Assembly (NCBI GenBank): GCA_028873845.1
Contig: JAPPNO010000104.1
Coordinates: 1-64,000 of the forward strand
Length of the DNA: 64,000 nucleotides
Direction of reading: 5' to 3'
Source: Gemmatimonadota bacterium
GTDB lineage: Bacteria > Gemmatimonadota > Gemmatimonadetes > Longimicrobiales > Gaopeijiaceae
This document shows, one piece after another, positions 27,102-35,831 of the stretch; within the stretch, counting starts at the first letter, position 1, and every line of letters begins with the position of its first letter. Made by a program: the position numbers and the translations under genes. Below the pieces are notes generated by a model. The model made no database searches. It saw only the letters and a list, made by a program, of their open reading frames with translations, and was not told where the DNA came from.

Positions 27102-27599
27102 CTAACCCGTCTCCGCCTCCTCCGCAGCGCGCCGCACCGCGATCCCCATCACCTCGAAACGCGCCCCGAAGAGGAGCGTTCCCGACCCGAGGAAGGCCCG
27201 CGCCGGGAACTCGGTGGTGAAGTACGTGCGGTACACGCTGTTGAAGGCTCCGTAGTCCCCTACGTCGGAGGCGTACACCTGCACCACCACGAGGTCGTCC
27301 ATGGTCAGCCCCGCGGTCTCCAGCACGCCTTTGACGTTGTCGAGGACGTTGGTGGCCTCCTGCTCCGGCGTCTCGGGAACCTGGCCGCCCTCCAGTCCGA
27401 GCATTCCGGACACGTAGAGCGTGTTGCCGACCCAGACCGCCCCGCTGAACGGTGCGACTTCGCCGTCGGCGGGCGACCGCGGGTTGATGTACTCGACGAC
27501 GGGCGGGGCGTCCGTCGCCAGGCCGGAGGTGTCGACTTCGAACTGGCACCCGGCGGCCAGCACGACGAGGGTTGGAATGAGCAGCAGGGGACGGTTCAT
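27102..27599 (-). CDS. RidA/YjgF-family lipoprotein
   Basis: RidA family proteins hydrolyse reactive enamine/imine intermediates from PLP enzymes, usually in the cytosol. This 165-residue copy has an N-terminal signal with a good lipobox (VVLAAGC at 12-18), so it should be tethered outside the cytoplasm. The RidA core is clear: PFSGAVWVGNTLYVSGMLG, the EATNVLDNVKGVLETAGLTMDDLVVVQVY helix-strand, and the C-terminal FPARAFLGSGTLLFGARFEVMGIAV, where PAR holds the catalytic-type arginine. It is adjacent to dapB (84 nt away, same strand) and close to the Tat-exported PLP enzyme. A partner role in clearing products of that enzyme outside the membrane is an attractive inference, not shown. Confidence 0.88.
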   Translation of the reverse strand: MNRPLLLIPTLVVLAAGCQFEVDTSGLATDAPPVVEYINPRSPADGEVAPFSGAVWVGNTLYVSGMLGLEGGQVPETPEQEATNVLDNVKGVLETAGLTMDDLVVVQVYASDVGDYGAFNSVYRTYFTTEFPARAFLGSGTLLFGARFEVMGIAVRRAAEEAETG

Positions 27600-27745
27600 C
27601 GGGAGGTCTCCAATGGGGGGTTCGGGTCGTCCGTTGGGCGCGTGGGCCCTATCTTTGCGCGTCGGACACTTGTCGTTCGGCTGCGAGTTTACGCGGATGC
27701 GGCGACGTGCGGCAAGGGTGGTGTGTCACAACGGTGAGGGTGAGC

Positions 27746-28990
27746 ATGAGATACATGTTCGTCGCGGCAGCCGCGATCCTGCACGCCGCATGCAGCGAAT
27801 CCCCCGAAGCCACCCCTTCCGGCGTCGAGGTCACCGACTCGGCGGGTACCCGAATCGTCACCAGCCCGCCCGCCGATGTAGTCTTCGCGGAGCTGGCCCC
27901 GGAACCCGCGCTCTCGATCGGCCTCCTCGACGGCCCGGAGGAGCTGCTCTTCGGCGATATCGAATCCGTGGCGCGTGACGCAAGGGGCAACGTGATCGTG
28001 GCTGACGGGCAGGCCCTCGAGATCCGCGTCTTCGGCCCGGATGGGGGCTGGCTGCGGTCGCTGGGCAGGGAAGGGGAGGCCCCCGGGGAATTTTTGGACC
28101 TGACCGGTGCCTGGGTGCTTTCCGATGGCGGCATACTCGCGCTGGACTACCGTTTGGACCGGATCACCCGGTTCGGCGCGAAGGACGCGTCGGTGCGCAC
28201 GGCAACCTTCTCCAACCCGGAAGACCTGATCGTCCTGCCGGTCGGGCTCGGCGGAACCGGTGCGGTGATGAGCAGGGCGTCTTTTTTCAGTTATCGGAAC
28301 CCCTTCGGGCGGACCGTGACCGGGTCGCTGGAGGAAATCATGGAGAGCATGTTCGGGTACGAGGATCAGAGGCTCCTGTTCCTGCGCCACCGTTTTGACG
28401 GCACCCTGATCGACACAGTCGCGGAGGGGATCGACCAGTCCCGGGCCGTACTGTCTTCGGAGCGCGGCCCGGACGTCGTGGAGATGGTGGCCGTGCCGTT
28501 TTCGCCTAGATCCATCGCCAGGGGATCCGCGCACGGCGTCGCGTTCACGAACGGCGCAACGTACGAGATCAGGGTCTTCGACGATGCCGGCGACCTCCGC
28601 CTGATTGCGCGCCTCGATGAAGCCCCGCCGGTGCGGACGGATCAGCACCTGGAGACCTACGTCCGGAATCCCGGTGGGCGCCAGCGCGACGAAGCGTGGG
28701 TCCGGGAGCGGCTGGGGCAGTACCGGAGCCTGGAGCTGCCGGAGTCGCTCCCGGCCTACACCCTCGTCCTCTTCGCCGATACCGGAGACCTCTGGGCTCG
28801 GCGTTACAGAATGCGGGGCGAGTCAATGGACCGCTGGGACGTGTTCGCGGCCGACGGCGTCCATCTCGGGCGTACGATGGTCCCCGCATCCTTCCGGATC
28901 GAGGAGATCAGCCGCGGCCAGGTTGTCGGAATCGCGACGGACGAGCTGGGAGTCGAGCGCGTGGAGGTGCGCGACCTTAGTTTCGAGTGA
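27746..28990 (+). CDS. Six-bladed beta-propeller lipoprotein
   Basis: Exported protein of the 6-bladed beta-propeller (NHL-like) group, function unknown. The 414 residues begin with a signal and lipobox-like AILHAAC, then propeller repeats: DIESVARDARGNVIVADGQALEIRVFGPDG...LGREGEAPGEF is the diagnostic first blade, with the later YEIRVFDDAGDL and DLWARRY...WDVFAADG blades. The start is supported by GAGGGTGAG just before ATG. It is divergent from the RidA lipoprotein with 146 nt between them. The selenoprotein gene begins 36 nt after its stop. A related propeller lipoprotein is found at 57103. Such paralogues are common in genomes of this type, and their ligands are unknown. Confidence 0.82.
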   Translation: MRYMFVAAAAILHAACSESPEATPSGVEVTDSAGTRIVTSPPADVVFAELAPEPALSIGLLDGPEELLFGDIESVARDARGNVIVADGQALEIRVFGPDGGWLRSLGREGEAPGEFLDLTGAWVLSDGGILALDYRLDRITRFGAKDASVRTATFSNPEDLIVLPVGLGGTGAVMSRASFFSYRNPFGRTVTGSLEEIMESMFGYEDQRLLFLRHRFDGTLIDTVAEGIDQSRAVLSSERGPDVVEMVAVPFSPRSIARGSAHGVAFTNGATYEIRVFDDAGDLRLIARLDEAPPVRTDQHLETYVRNPGGRQRDEAWVRERLGQYRSLELPESLPAYTLVLFADTGDLWARRYRMRGESMDRWDVFAADGVHLGRTMVPASFRIEEISRGQVVGIATDELGVERVEVRDLSFE

Positions 28991-29026
28991 CCGTTGTCAA
29001 TCCGTGGAGAACAAGGAGACACCCCA

Positions 29027-29383
29027 GTGAGTCAGAACCTCGAATGGCGGTATCACCGCCCCGGCTGAACCGGCTGCAAACGCACGCAGGAGTTTCTTGC
29101 GCAGAACGGAATCGAAGCGGCCGAGACGCGAAACGCGACCAGGGACCCCGTGGTCGCGGACGAAGCGCTCGCCCTGCTCGAAGGCATGACCGAGCTTTGT
29201 GTCGCCAAGGGCAGGAAGGTCGTCCGCGTGGACCTCTCGGCCGACGACCGGCCGGCGGACGATGAGCTCGCCAGGCTGATGGTCAGCCGCTGGGGGAAGC
29301 TCAGGGCCCCGACGCTCAAGGTCGGCACCACGCTGGTGGTCGGCTTCAACCGGGAGATGCTGGCGTCGGTCTTCGGGACGTAG
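29027..29383 (+). CDS. ArsC-like thioredoxin-fold selenoprotein with in-frame TGA
   Basis: Predicted redox selenoprotein. GTG at 29027 follows a strong Shine-Dalgarno (AAGGAG, 8-nt spacing). The same frame runs through a single TGA at 29066-29068 and stays open to TAG at 29381, giving 118 residues. Read as selenocysteine, the TGA is residue 14 in YHRPG-U-TGCKRT, a U-x-x-C redox motif (U14, C17) exactly where ArsC/Spx-like proteins carry C-x-x-C. The rest (TQEFLAQNGIEAAETR..., then LRAPTLKVGTTLVVGF with the cis-Pro-type APT turn) is a thioredoxin-like fold. I recall Cys-containing homologues annotated as an ArsC-family (seleno)protein group. Starting instead at the GTG 29150 would delete the active site. 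A weak stem-loop follows the TGA. Requires selA/B/C/D elsewhere in the genome. Confidence 0.85.
29074..29104 (+). promoter_or_regulatory. Candidate bacterial SECIS hairpin
   Basis: Just downstream of the TGA, CTGCAAAC (29074-29081) can pair with GTTT (29092-29095) and GCAG (29101-29104), leaving a 10-nt loop that contains GG and a 5-nt bulge. The position suits a bacterial SECIS element, which SelB recognises inside the coding region. The pairing is modest and was found by eye, so treat it as tentative. Confidence 0.3.
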
Positions 29384-29487
29384 CGGCTGCCCCCGCCGTG
29401 CTGTTCGCCCGGTACTGGCGTCGGCCCCGCTCCCGTCGCAACCTTTCCCCCCGCTTGTCCTTGCCACCCCCGACCGGAGTCCCGACG

Positions 29488-32397
29488 ATGACCCCCCGGC
29501 CCCTCCGCCCCTTCGCCTACGCCCTCTCGCTCATCCTGCTGGCCGCGGCGACCGCCACCCCCGCCATCGCCCAGCAGCGCGCCCTCGACCACGACGACGC
29601 CCTGCGCTGGAACCGGATCACGGGCTCGGCCCTGTCCCCGAACGGCGCTTGGCTGGTGTACGTGCTGGTCGCCATGGAGGGCGACCCGGTGCTCCATTTC
29701 GGATCTGCCGGCCCCGTCGGGCAGGGGCCATCGCACGCGGTCCGGGGCACCCGCCCCGCGTTCACCTCCGATTCACGCTTCGTCGTCTACTCCATACCGC
29801 CGGTCGAGGCCGTCGTCGATTCCCTGAAACGTGAAGGGAAGCGGGGCGACGATCTGCCGCCCGATTCGCTGGGGTTTGCGGAAATGGAAGCCGTGTTCGC
29901 GGAGGGACCCCAGCCGAGGACGATCGGCGCGGTCGAGAACTTCAAGGTGGCGGGCGAGGGGGCCTGGGTCGCGTACACGCCCGTCGAGGACGACGAAGAG
30001 GAGGGCGAGAGTGCGGAGGAGGAGGGCGCCGAGGAGCCGGAGGCCGAGCCCGAGCCCGAACCGGAGCCGGAACCGGAGGAGGAGGGCGAGGAGGAGGAGA
30101 AGGAGGAAAAGAAGAAGGACGATGGATCGCCCCTCGTCCTGCTCAACCTCGCGACCGGCGAAGAGGTGCGGTACGAGAAGGTGACCGCGTACTACTTCGC
30201 GGCCGAGGCCGCCGTGCTGACCTTCGCGACCTCCGCAAAGGACGGCGAGGGCGATGGGGTCTTCGTGGTGAACCTCGACGACATGGCGCACCGTGCGGTC
30301 ATGGAGGGGAAGGGGAACTACAGGCAGCTGGTGGTGGCCGAGGACGGGTCGCAGGTCGCCTTCCTGTCGGACCGGGACGACTACGAGGCCGATGAGCCCG
30401 AATTCACCCTGTACCACGGTGCCGCACCGGACTGGGCGGGCGCGACAATGGCCAATTCGGCCACCGCCGGCGTCCCCGCGGGCTGGTGGGTCAGCGAGAA
30501 CGGCGGCGTACGCTTCTCCGACGGCGGCGGACGCATCCACTTCGGCACGGCTCCCCGGCCCGAACCCGAGGAGGAGGACGAGACGCTCGACGAAGACAAG
30601 GTCACGCTCGACATCTGGAACTGGAAGGACCCCTACCTGCAGCCCATGCAGCTCGTACAGGCGGGCCGGGAGCGCAACCGCACCTACGCGGCGGTGGCCC
30701 ATCTGGACGGGGGTACCGTGGTCCAGCTCGGTACCGAAGAGGTGCCGGACGTGAACTTCCCCGCCGATGGAGACACACCCTGGGCCGTGGGCATCTCGAA
30801 CCTGCCGCACCGCCAGCTCGTCTCCTGGGACGGGCGCTACAACGACTACTACGCGATCGATGTCGCCACCGGCGAGCGCCGCCTGATCGCGGAGAGGACC
30901 AAGGGATTCGCCTCCCCGTCCCCCTCTGGCCGCTACGTATCCTGGTGGGACGGCGCGGCGCGGCACTGGATGGTGGCCCCGCTGGCAGGCGGCGACCCGG
31001 TCGCAGCGAGCGCCGGTGTCCCCCACGCCGTCTGGAACGAACTCGACGACCACCCCGACCTGCCGCCCTCCTACGGCTCGGCCGGCTGGACCGAGGACGA
31101 CGAGGCGTTCCTCTTCTACGACCGCCACGACGTCTGGCGCTTCGAGCCGGCCACCGGCGAGACCACCAACGTGACCGCGGGCGCCGGACGCGCCGGGAAC
31201 ATGCGTTTCCGCTACACCCGCACCGACTTCGAGGACCCCCATCTGGCCGAGGGCGAGGCGCTCTGGGGCGCATTCCACTACCGGAACAAGCAGTCCGGCT
31301 TCTACCGTGGCCGCACCGACCGCGAGGCCGCGCCCGAGCGGATCGTCATGGCCGACAAGGCCATCCGCTTCAACTTCGGCGGCCATGCCGACGACGCGGA
31401 CCGCTGGCTCATGACCCGCCAGGACTTCCGCGAGTTCCCGGACCTCTGGGTCACCGACGGCGAGATCACCGACATGGTCAGGCTCACCGACGCCAATCCC
31501 CAGCAGGCCGGGTACCGATGGGGCACGGCCGAGATCGCCGAGTGGACCTCGAACGACGGCACGCCGCTCCAGGGCATCCTCATCAAGCCCGACGGCTTCG
31601 ACCCCACGCAGAAGTACCCGATGATGGTGTACTTCTACGAGCGCAGCTCCGACGGACTGCACTCCTACCGCTCGCCCACCCCCGGCGGCTCATCGATCTC
31701 CTACTCCTTCTACGCGAGCCGCGGCTACGTGGTCTTCGTCCCGGACATTCCCTACGAGGTGGGCTATCCGGGCGAGAGCGCGCTCGACGCGGTGGTGCCG
31801 GGCGTGCTCAGCATCGTGGCGCAGGGGTACGTGGACCGCGAAAAGATCGGGGTCCAGGGTCACTCATGGGGCGGCTACCAGATCGCGTACATGATCACCA
31901 AGACCAACCTCTTCGCGGCGGCCGAGGCGGGCGCACCCGTCAGCAACATGACGAGCGCATACGGGGGCATCCGCTGGGCGTCGGGGATGAGCCGCATGTT
32001 CCAGTACGAGCGCACCCAGAGCCGCATCGGCGGCACCCTGTGGGAGTCCACCGCCGAGTACATCCACAACTCGCCGGTCTTCTACGCCGACAAGATCCAC
32101 ACCCCGCTCCTCATGATGCACAACGACGAGGACGGGGCGGTCCCTTGGTACCAGGGGATCGAGATGTTCGTGGCGATGAGGCGGCTGGCGAAGCCGGTCT
32201 GGATGCTCAACTACAACGGCCAGGGCCACGGGCTGAGCCGCGAGGCCGACCGCAAGGACTGGGCGATCCGCATGCAGCAGTTCTTCGACCACTACCTCAT
32301 GGACGCGCCAGCCCCGATCTGGATGGAGGAGGGGGTCCCGGCGATCCTGAAGGGGAAGGAAACGGGACTGGGGGTCAGGGCAAAGAAGATCTCCTAG
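29488..32397 (+). CDS. S9-family prolyl-oligopeptidase-like serine peptidase, exported
   Basis: Exported peptidase of the prolyl oligopeptidase/dipeptidyl-peptidase (S9) family. The 969 residues comprise a signal peptide (cleavage near AIAQQ), a long N-terminal propeller domain, and a C-terminal alpha/beta-hydrolase domain from about residue 690. The triad is visible: Ser793 in GHSWGGYQ, Asp882 in EDGAVPW, His914 in GQGHGLS. The protein is longer than the ~700 typical of S9 because of the large N-domain. An unusual insertion at about 166-212 consists almost only of Glu, Asp, Pro and Lys, including an (EP)n run. GGAG lies just before ATG. It ends on a CTAG shared with the convergent barrel gene, whose stop uses the other strand. 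Confidence 0.93.
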   Translation: MTPRPLRPFAYALSLILLAAATATPAIAQQRALDHDDALRWNRITGSALSPNGAWLVYVLVAMEGDPVLHFGSAGPVGQGPSHAVRGTRPAFTSDSRFVVYSIPPVEAVVDSLKREGKRGDDLPPDSLGFAEMEAVFAEGPQPRTIGAVENFKVAGEGAWVAYTPVEDDEEEGESAEEEGAEEPEAEPEPEPEPEPEEEGEEEEKEEKKKDDGSPLVLLNLATGEEVRYEKVTAYYFAAEAAVLTFATSAKDGEGDGVFVVNLDDMAHRAVMEGKGNYRQLVVAEDGSQVAFLSDRDDYEADEPEFTLYHGAAPDWAGATMANSATAGVPAGWWVSENGGVRFSDGGGRIHFGTAPRPEPEEEDETLDEDKVTLDIWNWKDPYLQPMQLVQAGRERNRTYAAVAHLDGGTVVQLGTEEVPDVNFPADGDTPWAVGISNLPHRQLVSWDGRYNDYYAIDVATGERRLIAERTKGFASPSPSGRYVSWWDGAARHWMVAPLAGGDPVAASAGVPHAVWNELDDHPDLPPSYGSAGWTEDDEAFLFYDRHDVWRFEPATGETTNVTAGAGRAGNMRFRYTRTDFEDPHLAEGEALWGAFHYRNKQSGFYRGRTDREAAPERIVMADKAIRFNFGGHADDADRWLMTRQDFREFPDLWVTDGEITDMVRLTDANPQQAGYRWGTAEIAEWTSNDGTPLQGILIKPDGFDPTQKYPMMVYFYERSSDGLHSYRSPTPGGSSISYSFYASRGYVVFVPDIPYEVGYPGESALDAVVPGVLSIVAQGYVDREKIGVQGHSWGGYQIAYMITKTNLFAAAEAGAPVSNMTSAYGGIRWASGMSRMFQYERTQSRIGGTLWESTAEYIHNSPVFYADKIHTPLLMMHNDEDGAVPWYQGIEMFVAMRRLAKPVWMLNYNGQGHGLSREADRKDWAIRMQQFFDHYLMDAPAPIWMEEGVPAILKGKETGLGVRAKKIS

Positions 32398-33086
32398 AAG
32401 ACCTCCGCGCCCAGGCTCACGGACAGTCCGCGCGCCCGCCACCCGTAGTGGACTTCGATTTCCGGTGAGAGGAAGCTCCAGGGAATGAGCGAGCGGAAGT
32501 AGCTGACCCGCAGGTGCATGGGTCCCCACGCCACGCCGGCGCCGCCGGTGAATGGCCATCTGCTGCGGACCTCCCGGTCCTCTTCGAAGGCACCGGTCCT
32601 CTCCGAGCCTCCCGAAGCGACCTCGGTTCGCACTCGGTGAACCCCCATGAAGAACAGCATTCGCTGGGTGCCGCGACCGACCTTGCGTTCGAGGCCGACG
32701 TTGAGCCCCAGGCCGCGCTTGTTGGTGTAGTCCCACGTTCCGGGGCCGATATCGTGCGGGGAATCGCCCGACGTGGGCTCGATGTCGCCCTCGATGGTGC
32801 GCGGGGCGTAGATGACGGCTTCGACTCCGACATCCAGGAACCAGTTGTTCCCGGGCTGCCCGCGAAAGCCGCCAGCCAGGTGCATGGTCAGCTCGGCCTC
32901 CGTCGACTCGGAGGAAACGAAACTGTAGGACTGTCCGACCGATACCTCCTTGGTGTGCTCGACCGTGGTCCGGGCAAACCCGGGTGCGAGGCGCACATAG
33001 TATCCCAGCTGCTGGGCGGCTGCCGGAGCCGGTGCGAGAAGGGAGCCGCACAGCGCAACGGTCCAGACAGCGGTTGATCTAGTCAT
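32394..33086 (-). CDS. Outer-membrane beta-barrel-like protein, copy 2
   Basis: Small outer-membrane barrel of unknown role. The 230 residues start with a signal peptide (cleavage after PAAAQQ). The mature chain is rich in alternating amphipathic strands with Gly/Tyr turns: LGYYVRLAPGF near the start, GLGLNVGLERKVGRG, RWPFTGGAGVAWGPMHLRVSYFRS. It ends in VSLGAEVF, a terminal aromatic as in BAM substrates. It is paralogous to the gene just upstream (33095-33823): both share the HTKxV segment after the first strand, the SGxxPHD/SGTHAVWPG-W(D/E)(Y/F)TN(K/R) loop and the RWP(F/L)TGG strand. The start is 8 nt after the stop of that gene, so they form a two-gene operon. Its 3' end shares four bases with the convergent S9 peptidase. 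Confidence 0.75.
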   Translation of the reverse strand: MTRSTAVWTVALCGSLLAPAPAAAQQLGYYVRLAPGFARTTVEHTKEVSVGQSYSFVSSESTEAELTMHLAGGFRGQPGNNWFLDVGVEAVIYAPRTIEGDIEPTSGDSPHDIGPGTWDYTNKRGLGLNVGLERKVGRGTQRMLFFMGVHRVRTEVASGGSERTGAFEEDREVRSRWPFTGGAGVAWGPMHLRVSYFRSLIPWSFLSPEIEVHYGWRARGLSVSLGAEVF

Positions 33087-33094
33087 GGCGTGGT

Positions 33095-33823
33095 TCACCT
33101 CGTTCCCAGCCCCACCGAGAGGGCCAGGCCTTGTACAGCGAAGGAATAGTCGAACTCCAGAGCTTGCCCGTCGAAGTCGTGGCTGGCACTCCAACCCGTC
33201 TCCGAGCGATAGTAGCGCAATCGGATGTCCAGCGGCCGCTCGAACGGCAGCGTGAAGCCGATCCCCCCGGTCAGGGGCCACCTCGCGGTCACCCGCTGGT
33301 CCTCGATCGATTCCTCCGATGCGGGATCGGCACCGGCGGAGCGAAAGTCGGAGTTCCATCTCGCAAGGCCCCCGAAGAGATAGCCTCTGGAGTTCATGGA
33401 TCCCAGTTGCCGCCCGAGGATGAGGTTCGCCCCGAGGCCCACGCGGTTGGTGAACTCCCAGGGACCGGGCCAGACGGCGTGAGTGCCGCTGCCTCCGGTG
33501 GGGGTTACCCCGTCTATGTCCTCCCGCAGAGCGATCGTCCCGCGGAACTCTCCGCCGATCACCCAGCCCGATCCCGGCAGCAGATACCCCAGGTAGAAGT
33601 TGATGCCCCCCTCCGGTCTGGTGGTCGAGGATTCGCTGGAACTCGAACCCGCTCCGCTCGTGACTTTTTTCGTGTGCATCACGGACGTCACCGCGACCTC
33701 GGGCAGCAAGCGCAGGTAGAACGTCGATTGGGCAAGGGTGTCCGCCGGCGTGAGCAGGCACGCGCAAAGGCTGACGAGGACGGCACCGAGTGGTTTTCGC
33801 ACTGAACTGGATCTCCGGATCAT
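33095..33823 (-). CDS. Outer-membrane beta-barrel-like protein, copy 1
   Basis: First gene of the two-gene barrel operon. The 242-residue protein has a signal peptide (basic start MIRRSSSVRK, core LGAVLVSLCACLL, cleavage near TLAQS) and a strand-rich mature region. A Ser-rich segment (GAGSSSSESSTT) lies where the paralogue has VSSEST, probably a surface loop. Shared features with copy 2 are the HTKKV motif, the GPWEFTNRVGLGANL strand and RWPLTGGIGF. It ends ...ALSVGLGTR rather than with an aromatic residue. Function unknown; such proteins can be porins, adhesin supports or assembly factors. It is divergent from the FmdB zinc-ribbon gene. Confidence 0.72.
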   Translation of the reverse strand: MIRRSSSVRKPLGAVLVSLCACLLTPADTLAQSTFYLRLLPEVAVTSVMHTKKVTSGAGSSSSESSTTRPEGGINFYLGYLLPGSGWVIGGEFRGTIALREDIDGVTPTGGSGTHAVWPGPWEFTNRVGLGANLILGRQLGSMNSRGYLFGGLARWNSDFRSAGADPASEESIEDQRVTARWPLTGGIGFTLPFERPLDIRLRYYRSETGWSASHDFDGQALEFDYSFAVQGLALSVGLGTR

Positions 33824-33942
33824 GGGGATGGGCTCGGCGAAGCTACGGTACGAGGGCGGAGGCGTCAAAGTCTCGTGGACGATACCCGGCGTGGCCGGAA
33901 CGGTTCCGTGACGGCAGGGCCGCGACGCCTTACCTTCGTGCC

Positions 33943-34194
33943 ATGCCAATATACGAATATACCTGCGAAGATTGCGGATTGGACTTCGAGCGCCTGGTGC
34001 TGGGCCGCACGCGCCCGTCCTGTCCGGGTTGCGAGAGCACCCGGCTGGAGCGCCGCCTTTCGTTGCCCGGGGTGAAGTCCTCGAGCACCCGCGACATGGC
34101 CATGCGGGCCGCGAAGAGGCGGGACGCCGCGCAGGCTCGCGACCGGATGCACGAACGGATCCGGTACGAAGAGAGCCACGATCGCCACGGGTAG
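33943..34194 (+). CDS. FmdB-family zinc-ribbon protein
   Basis: Small zinc-ribbon protein (83 residues) of the FmdB/CxxC regulatory family. It begins MPIYEYTCEDCGLDFE and has the second knuckle CPGC, giving the four-cysteine site typical of the family. A basic, Arg/Ala-rich helical tail follows (AAKRRDAAQARDRMHERIR). Family members were first described as a regulator of formamidase, but most are of unknown function. The APC permease begins 42 nt after it on the same strand, so co-expression is possible. Confidence 0.88.
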   Translation: MPIYEYTCEDCGLDFERLVLGRTRPSCPGCESTRLERRLSLPGVKSSSTRDMAMRAAKRRDAAQARDRMHERIRYEESHDRHG

Positions 34195-34236
34195 CGGTCG
34201 TGACGGAACTTCCCGGCACCGGGCCCCGGGGTTGAG

Positions 34237-35718
34237 GTGACCTCCGGACCCGGACTGAGCCGGCGCCTCGGTCTGTTGGGCCTGACCGCGACCGGCATCT
34301 GCGCCATGCTCGGGGCGGCGATCAACGTCATCCCGATCATGTTGCAGCGAAGCGTGCCCGGTATCGGGCCCCATGTGCTGACCGCGTACGCCTTCGCGGC
34401 GCTCCCCGCCCTGCTGGCGGCGCTTGCCTACGCCAGCCTGGCCTCGGCCATGCCGCGGGCGGGCGGCAGCTACGTCTACGTGAGCCGCTCGCTGAGCCCG
34501 TACTGGGGATTCGTGGCGAGCTTTTCGCAATGGTTCGGGCTGTCGATCGCGATCGGGGTCGTCTCCTACGTGCTGATTCCGTTTCTGCGCGACATCGCGG
34601 ATGCGGTGGGGTGGGCGGGGACCGCCGAAGCGCTGGACAGGGGGCCGGTCCGGGTGGGGCTGGCGCTCGCCTTCCTCTGGACCTTCGTATGGGTGAATCT
34701 GCGGGGGCTGGGCGCCTACCAGCTCGCGCTGGTGCCGATGATGTTCATCATGTTCCTGCTGGGGAGCGTGGCGATCGTTGCCGGGTTCAGCTTCGACCAC
34801 GGCGATTTTTCCGCGGCGCTCATGGCCACCGAGGGAAGGGCTGTTCCGACCGAGCCCGACGCTCCCTTCCGGATCGGGCCCTTCCTCGCCGCGGCGGCGC
34901 TCCTCTTCTCCTCCTTCATCGGGTTCGACGCGATCGCGCAGGCCGGGGGCGAGGCGCGCCGTCCCGCCCGCAACCTCCCCCTGGCCACCGTACTCGCGGT
35001 TGTTTCGGTCGGCACCTTCTACCTCCTCTTCGCGGCCGCGATCTATCACGCGGTACCCTGGAGCTTCGTGGCCGAGGAGGCGCAACTGCGCGACCTCACG
35101 GCGCCTGGCCTGCTCGGCTATCTGCTTCCCACGGGCTGGACGGTCGCGATCGTCGCGGGCGCCGCCGTCGCGCTCATCAACGATCTGCCGGCGATGCTGC
35201 TCGCGGTCTCGCGCCTGATGTTCGCGTGGGGGGAGGACGGGATCTTCCCGCGCGGGGTCGCGGCCGTACATCCGCGGCGGCGGACTCCGCAGGTTGCGCT
35301 GGTGGCGAGCGGCGCGATGGCGTCGGTGGGGATTCTGGGGAGCCACTTCGCCGGTGACTTCTTCCTGGGTGTCGACATCCTGGTGACTTCGATGCTGGTC
35401 AATTTCCTGCTCATGTCGCTCTCGCTGCTGACGCTTGCGCGACGCAATCCGGAGCGCGCGGCCGAGATGCGGGTGCTCGCGGGCCGGCGGGGGCAGTGGG
35501 TGGCCGGAGTCGGAGGGATCGCGCTTCTCGGCGTGTTTCTTGTCGTGCACGTCCGCAAGGACCTGAGCGCCGAGGTGGGGGCGTGGTATTTTCACTCGAC
35601 CTGGCTGTGGCTGGGTGTGATGGCGGTCGCGTCGGGGATTTTCGTGCGCGAGGTGCGGCGGATGAGGGGGAGCGGCGGTGATGTGGAGGCTGTGTTCAGG
35701 GAATTACCGCGGGGGTGA
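34237..35718 (+). CDS. APC-superfamily amino acid permease
   Basis: Inner-membrane amino acid/polyamine/organocation transporter, 493 residues with about 12 predicted helices. The first helix contains the family's unwound GxxG-type substrate site (TGICAMLGAAINV), followed by the long AALPALLAALAYASLASAMPRAGGSYVYVSRS segment that is diagnostic of APC permeases. A second conserved region, SSFIGFDAIAQAGGEARRPARNLP, marks helix 6 and the adjacent loop. The GTG start is chosen because it gives a short cytosolic N-terminus before helix 1. The substrate is not predictable. A second, not closely related, APC permease lies at 40612-41934. Confidence 0.9.
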   Translation: MTSGPGLSRRLGLLGLTATGICAMLGAAINVIPIMLQRSVPGIGPHVLTAYAFAALPALLAALAYASLASAMPRAGGSYVYVSRSLSPYWGFVASFSQWFGLSIAIGVVSYVLIPFLRDIADAVGWAGTAEALDRGPVRVGLALAFLWTFVWVNLRGLGAYQLALVPMMFIMFLLGSVAIVAGFSFDHGDFSAALMATEGRAVPTEPDAPFRIGPFLAAAALLFSSFIGFDAIAQAGGEARRPARNLPLATVLAVVSVGTFYLLFAAAIYHAVPWSFVAEEAQLRDLTAPGLLGYLLPTGWTVAIVAGAAVALINDLPAMLLAVSRLMFAWGEDGIFPRGVAAVHPRRRTPQVALVASGAMASVGILGSHFAGDFFLGVDILVTSMLVNFLLMSLSLLTLARRNPERAAEMRVLAGRRGQWVAGVGGIALLGVFLVVHVRKDLSAEVGAWYFHSTWLWLGVMAVASGIFVREVRRMRGSGGDVEAVFRELPRG

Positions 35719-35831
35719 GGGATCGGTCCACGGTGACGAGGCCGCAACCCACTTGTCCGGCCCATCTCGCGTGGCTTTGACTCGACGCCTATCCTCATTG
35801 GAGTGTGCACCGCTGACCAGGGAGGACGGGA

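Noticed and set aside
30486-32468. 660-residue plus-strand open frame inside the S9 peptidase
   Set aside because: Arg/Gly-rich frame-shifted reading of the peptidase, which has intact catalytic residues in its own frame.
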